From Hyphomicrobium sp. (GTDB lineage Bacteria > Pseudomonadota > Alphaproteobacteria > Rhizobiales > Hyphomicrobiaceae), in contig JAAERO010000084.1 in NCBI GenBank assembly GCA_024230315.1, positions 1-34,733 of the forward strand: a stretch of DNA of 34,733 bases. The letters are read 5' to 3'. The notes below the pieces were generated by a model, which was not told the origin of the DNA, did not search any database, and saw only the letters and a program-made list of their open reading frames with translations. This document shows, one piece after another, positions 33,347 to 34,733 of the stretch. How positions within the stretch are numbered: the stretch's first letter is position 1; every line of letters begins with the position of its first letter. A program made the translations under genes and the position numbers.

Positions 33347-34315
33347 CTATTTTCCGGCGACAGACAGTGGCATCATGAGGGTGACATAACCGGCATCTCC
33401 CTCAAGCCGGTTTTCGACGTCGAATTCTCGGAAATACTTGAGACTGGCAGAGACGGGGATCTTGTGCACTTGAAAGTTCAAGTTCATCACGGGTCCGATG
33501 GCCGCGACCCGTCCTTTGAACAAACCCAAACTGGCCCCTGCTCCGCTGTCCCCCGTCACCTGATCGTAGAAATAACCGTTGATGCCTAAGGCGAAGTGCT
33601 TTGAGAAATTCTGCACGGCGACATATTCGAGGTGAAATTCTGTGCCGGTCTTGTAGTCGGTCGCCGGATTTTCCCAATTGTACGTGAAGCCGGCCATCGC
33701 CGATAACTCAAGTCCGATCTTCGAGTCGAGCCAAGTAAAGGCGGCCGCGTTATCGATGCCCCAATGATTGAATCCCGCGTTGGCGAGATTTCCTATCTCC
33801 CAGAACCCGATCGGGACGTTGACGAGCGTGTGCGTTTTGAAATGCCAGTTGCCATGATGCCAGCCCAGCATGAAGCCAGGGACGATGTCACCAAACTTGG
33901 TTTCCTGGTCCTGAAGGTTACGCGAAACACCAAGCCCGGTTAAACTCGCGCCAGCACTAACATCTTTCGAGATAACCGGCACGAGCATCAGAAAACCAAT
34001 ATTGCCTCCGAGCACCTTGCCTGGAGCCACCCACAGGGGGGCAGGCACATTACCGTAAAGGGTCGCATCGACGCCGCCATCGAGAACCAAACCCGCGATG
34101 TCGAAAGTGAAGTTCGTGTCCCCGGAGTAGAAATAATTATAATCTAAGGCATAGGTGCCGGGCGGCGGCAGGATACCCGCATTCGTCGTGGTGGACCCCA
34201 GCAGATAGAAACCGTAGCCGCTTTCTGCAGCACTGGCCCGATTCGTGTGCCCCCCCAGAAAAGCGGCAAGAATCAAAACAAAGGTTGTCAGTGATTTCCT
34301 CGACATAAGCCTCAT
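33347..34315 (-). CDS. MetA-type outer-membrane transporter-like protein
   Basis: The 322-residue precursor (from ATG 34315) has a signal peptide (basic MRLMSRKS, hydrophobic LTTFVLILAAFLGG, cleavage after ASA at about 29). A beta-rich mature domain follows with alternating aromatic residues (GTYALDYNYFYSGD, GFMLGWHHGNWHFKTHTLVNVPIG, GLELSAMAGFTYNWENPATDYKTG, GINGYFYDQVTGD) and a C-terminal strand ending in MMPLSVAGK. This resembles the MetA-pathway phenol degradation family (PF13557), predicted outer-membrane barrels, sometimes next to aromatic or volatile compound catabolic genes. No such genes are adjacent, so the substrate is open. ATG 34306 is an alternative start with gagg very close to it. 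Confidence 0.78.
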   Translation of the reverse strand: MRLMSRKSLTTFVLILAAFLGGHTNRASAAESGYGFYLLGSTTTNAGILPPPGTYALDYNYFYSGDTNFTFDIAGLVLDGGVDATLYGNVPAPLWVAPGKVLGGNIGFLMLVPVISKDVSAGASLTGLGVSRNLQDQETKFGDIVPGFMLGWHHGNWHFKTHTLVNVPIGFWEIGNLANAGFNHWGIDNAAAFTWLDSKIGLELSAMAGFTYNWENPATDYKTGTEFHLEYVAVQNFSKHFALGINGYFYDQVTGDSGAGASLGLFKGRVAAIGPVMNLNFQVHKIPVSASLKYFREFDVENRLEGDAGYVTLMMPLSVAGK

Positions 34316-34529
34316 CCAGCGTTGACGTTGGGTGCGCCGCCCGAAGCGGTCTTTTCCTCGTCGGAAGCTAACCCAGACCAATAACGTTGGGAGTGTCACA
34401 CCGGCCACATTGGGCCGGCATTCGCTGCACCAAACCCGCTATGGGCTCGCGTCTGCGCGGTCTGCAAAGGGTGCCGCATGCATGTCACAATTTGGCGGCA
34501 GCGGGGCGGACCGGTTGCCAAGCCCCGCG
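34316..34529. other. Intergenic sequence near the right edge
   Basis: No gene, strong hairpin terminator or clear promoter is seen. Open frames on the + strand here (from about 34332) are Arg/Ser/Pro-rich and overlap the start of the MetA-like gene antisense, so I leave them out. Confidence 0.35.
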
Positions 34530-34733
34530 TCACACCAAGGCACCACGTAGTTCAGAAGCGAGTCCATGCGAATCATGACCTTGCGAATGATATGAGGGCA
34601 CCTCGAACAATGGCGCTTTTGGCTTTGTGGGTGCCGGCGGCGCGGCGTCAGGCGCGGTTGCGATGCTGGTCTGCCGCCTTCGCGGCGGCCTTTGCGTTGC
34701 CCTCAGGCCGTCTTGCAACGCCTTGGACGCAAT
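34530..34733 (-). CDS. Possible 3' end of a gene entering from the right edge
   Basis: On the - strand a frame is open from the window edge to TGA at 34530-34532. Its C-terminus contains SKALQDGLRATQ, a Pro/Ala-rich stretch (APDAAPPAPTKPKAPLFEVP) and ends LASELRGALV. The Pro/Ala linker is protein-like. A different - strand frame, rich in Ala/Lys and ending at 34648, and a + strand frame from 34610 are also open, so the true frame is undecided without sequence beyond the edge. Confidence 0.3.
   Translation of the reverse strand: MASKALQDGLRATQRPPRRRQTSIATAPDAAPPAPTKPKAPLFEVPSYHSQGHDSHGLASELRGALV

Noticed and set aside
33269-33589. + strand frame of 106 codons overlapping the MetA-like gene
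   Set aside because: Mostly antisense to a recognisable signal-peptide/beta-barrel gene; no family features and no ribosome binding site.
1-34733. Defence island, phage, conjugative element or CRISPR array
   Set aside because: No cas, restriction, integrase, transposase or regularly spaced repeats were found; gene content and codon use look like conserved chromosome.

Overview
The window reads as chromosomal core DNA of an alphaproteobacterium, most likely order Hyphomicrobiales (Rhizobiales) and possibly Hyphomicrobiaceae. The basis is a malyl-CoA lyase of serine-cycle/ethylmalonyl-CoA type, an IalB-family protein, the recG / sdhE-mfd gene order beside glmU-glmS, YpfJ-type metallopeptidases and GC-rich codon use. 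The genus is an inference. I see no prophage, complete insertion sequence, CRISPR array, rRNA or tRNA.

Layout. 1-3.0 kb: malyl-CoA lyase, hspQ and a convergent IalB-like secreted protein that shares a bidirectional terminator with hspQ. 3.0-6.5 kb: a family-5 solute-binding protein whose stop overlaps the start of an acyl-CoA synthetase. 6.5-12.9 kb: a DNA-repair block (mfd and sdhE leftward, recG rightward) bracketed by two inverted copies of a 150-170 bp MITE-like palindromic repeat, each sitting exactly at gene 3' ends. 12.9-18.5 kb: a leftward glmU, glmS, TPR-SPOR protein, DUF502 membrane protein group, i.e. UDP-GlcNAc supply plus envelope proteins. 19-21.7 kb: a second SPOR-like membrane protein and two tandem YpfJ-like zinc metallopeptidases.

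22-26.2 kb: a putative papain-like (C39-like) cysteine peptidase, a small DUF3309-like membrane protein, and the elongation factor P set efp, epmA and epmB, interrupted only by a small membrane protein on the other strand. 26.3-29.1 kb: a stand-alone cytoplasmic molybdopterin oxidoreductase and type 1 isopentenyl-diphosphate isomerase. 29.1-31.9 kb: two translationally overlapping membrane-associated GTPases. 32-34.7 kb: a short lipoprotein gene that appears broken by one missing base, a small secreted PepSY-like protein with a clear terminator, a MetA-type outer-membrane protein, and a fragment running off the right edge.

The least explained items are the MITE-like repeats that supply stop codons to their neighbours, the overlapping GTPase pair, the frameshifted lipoprotein, and the orphan cysteine-peptidase-like gene. 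All calls rest on reading the sequence and remembered family features. No searches were run.
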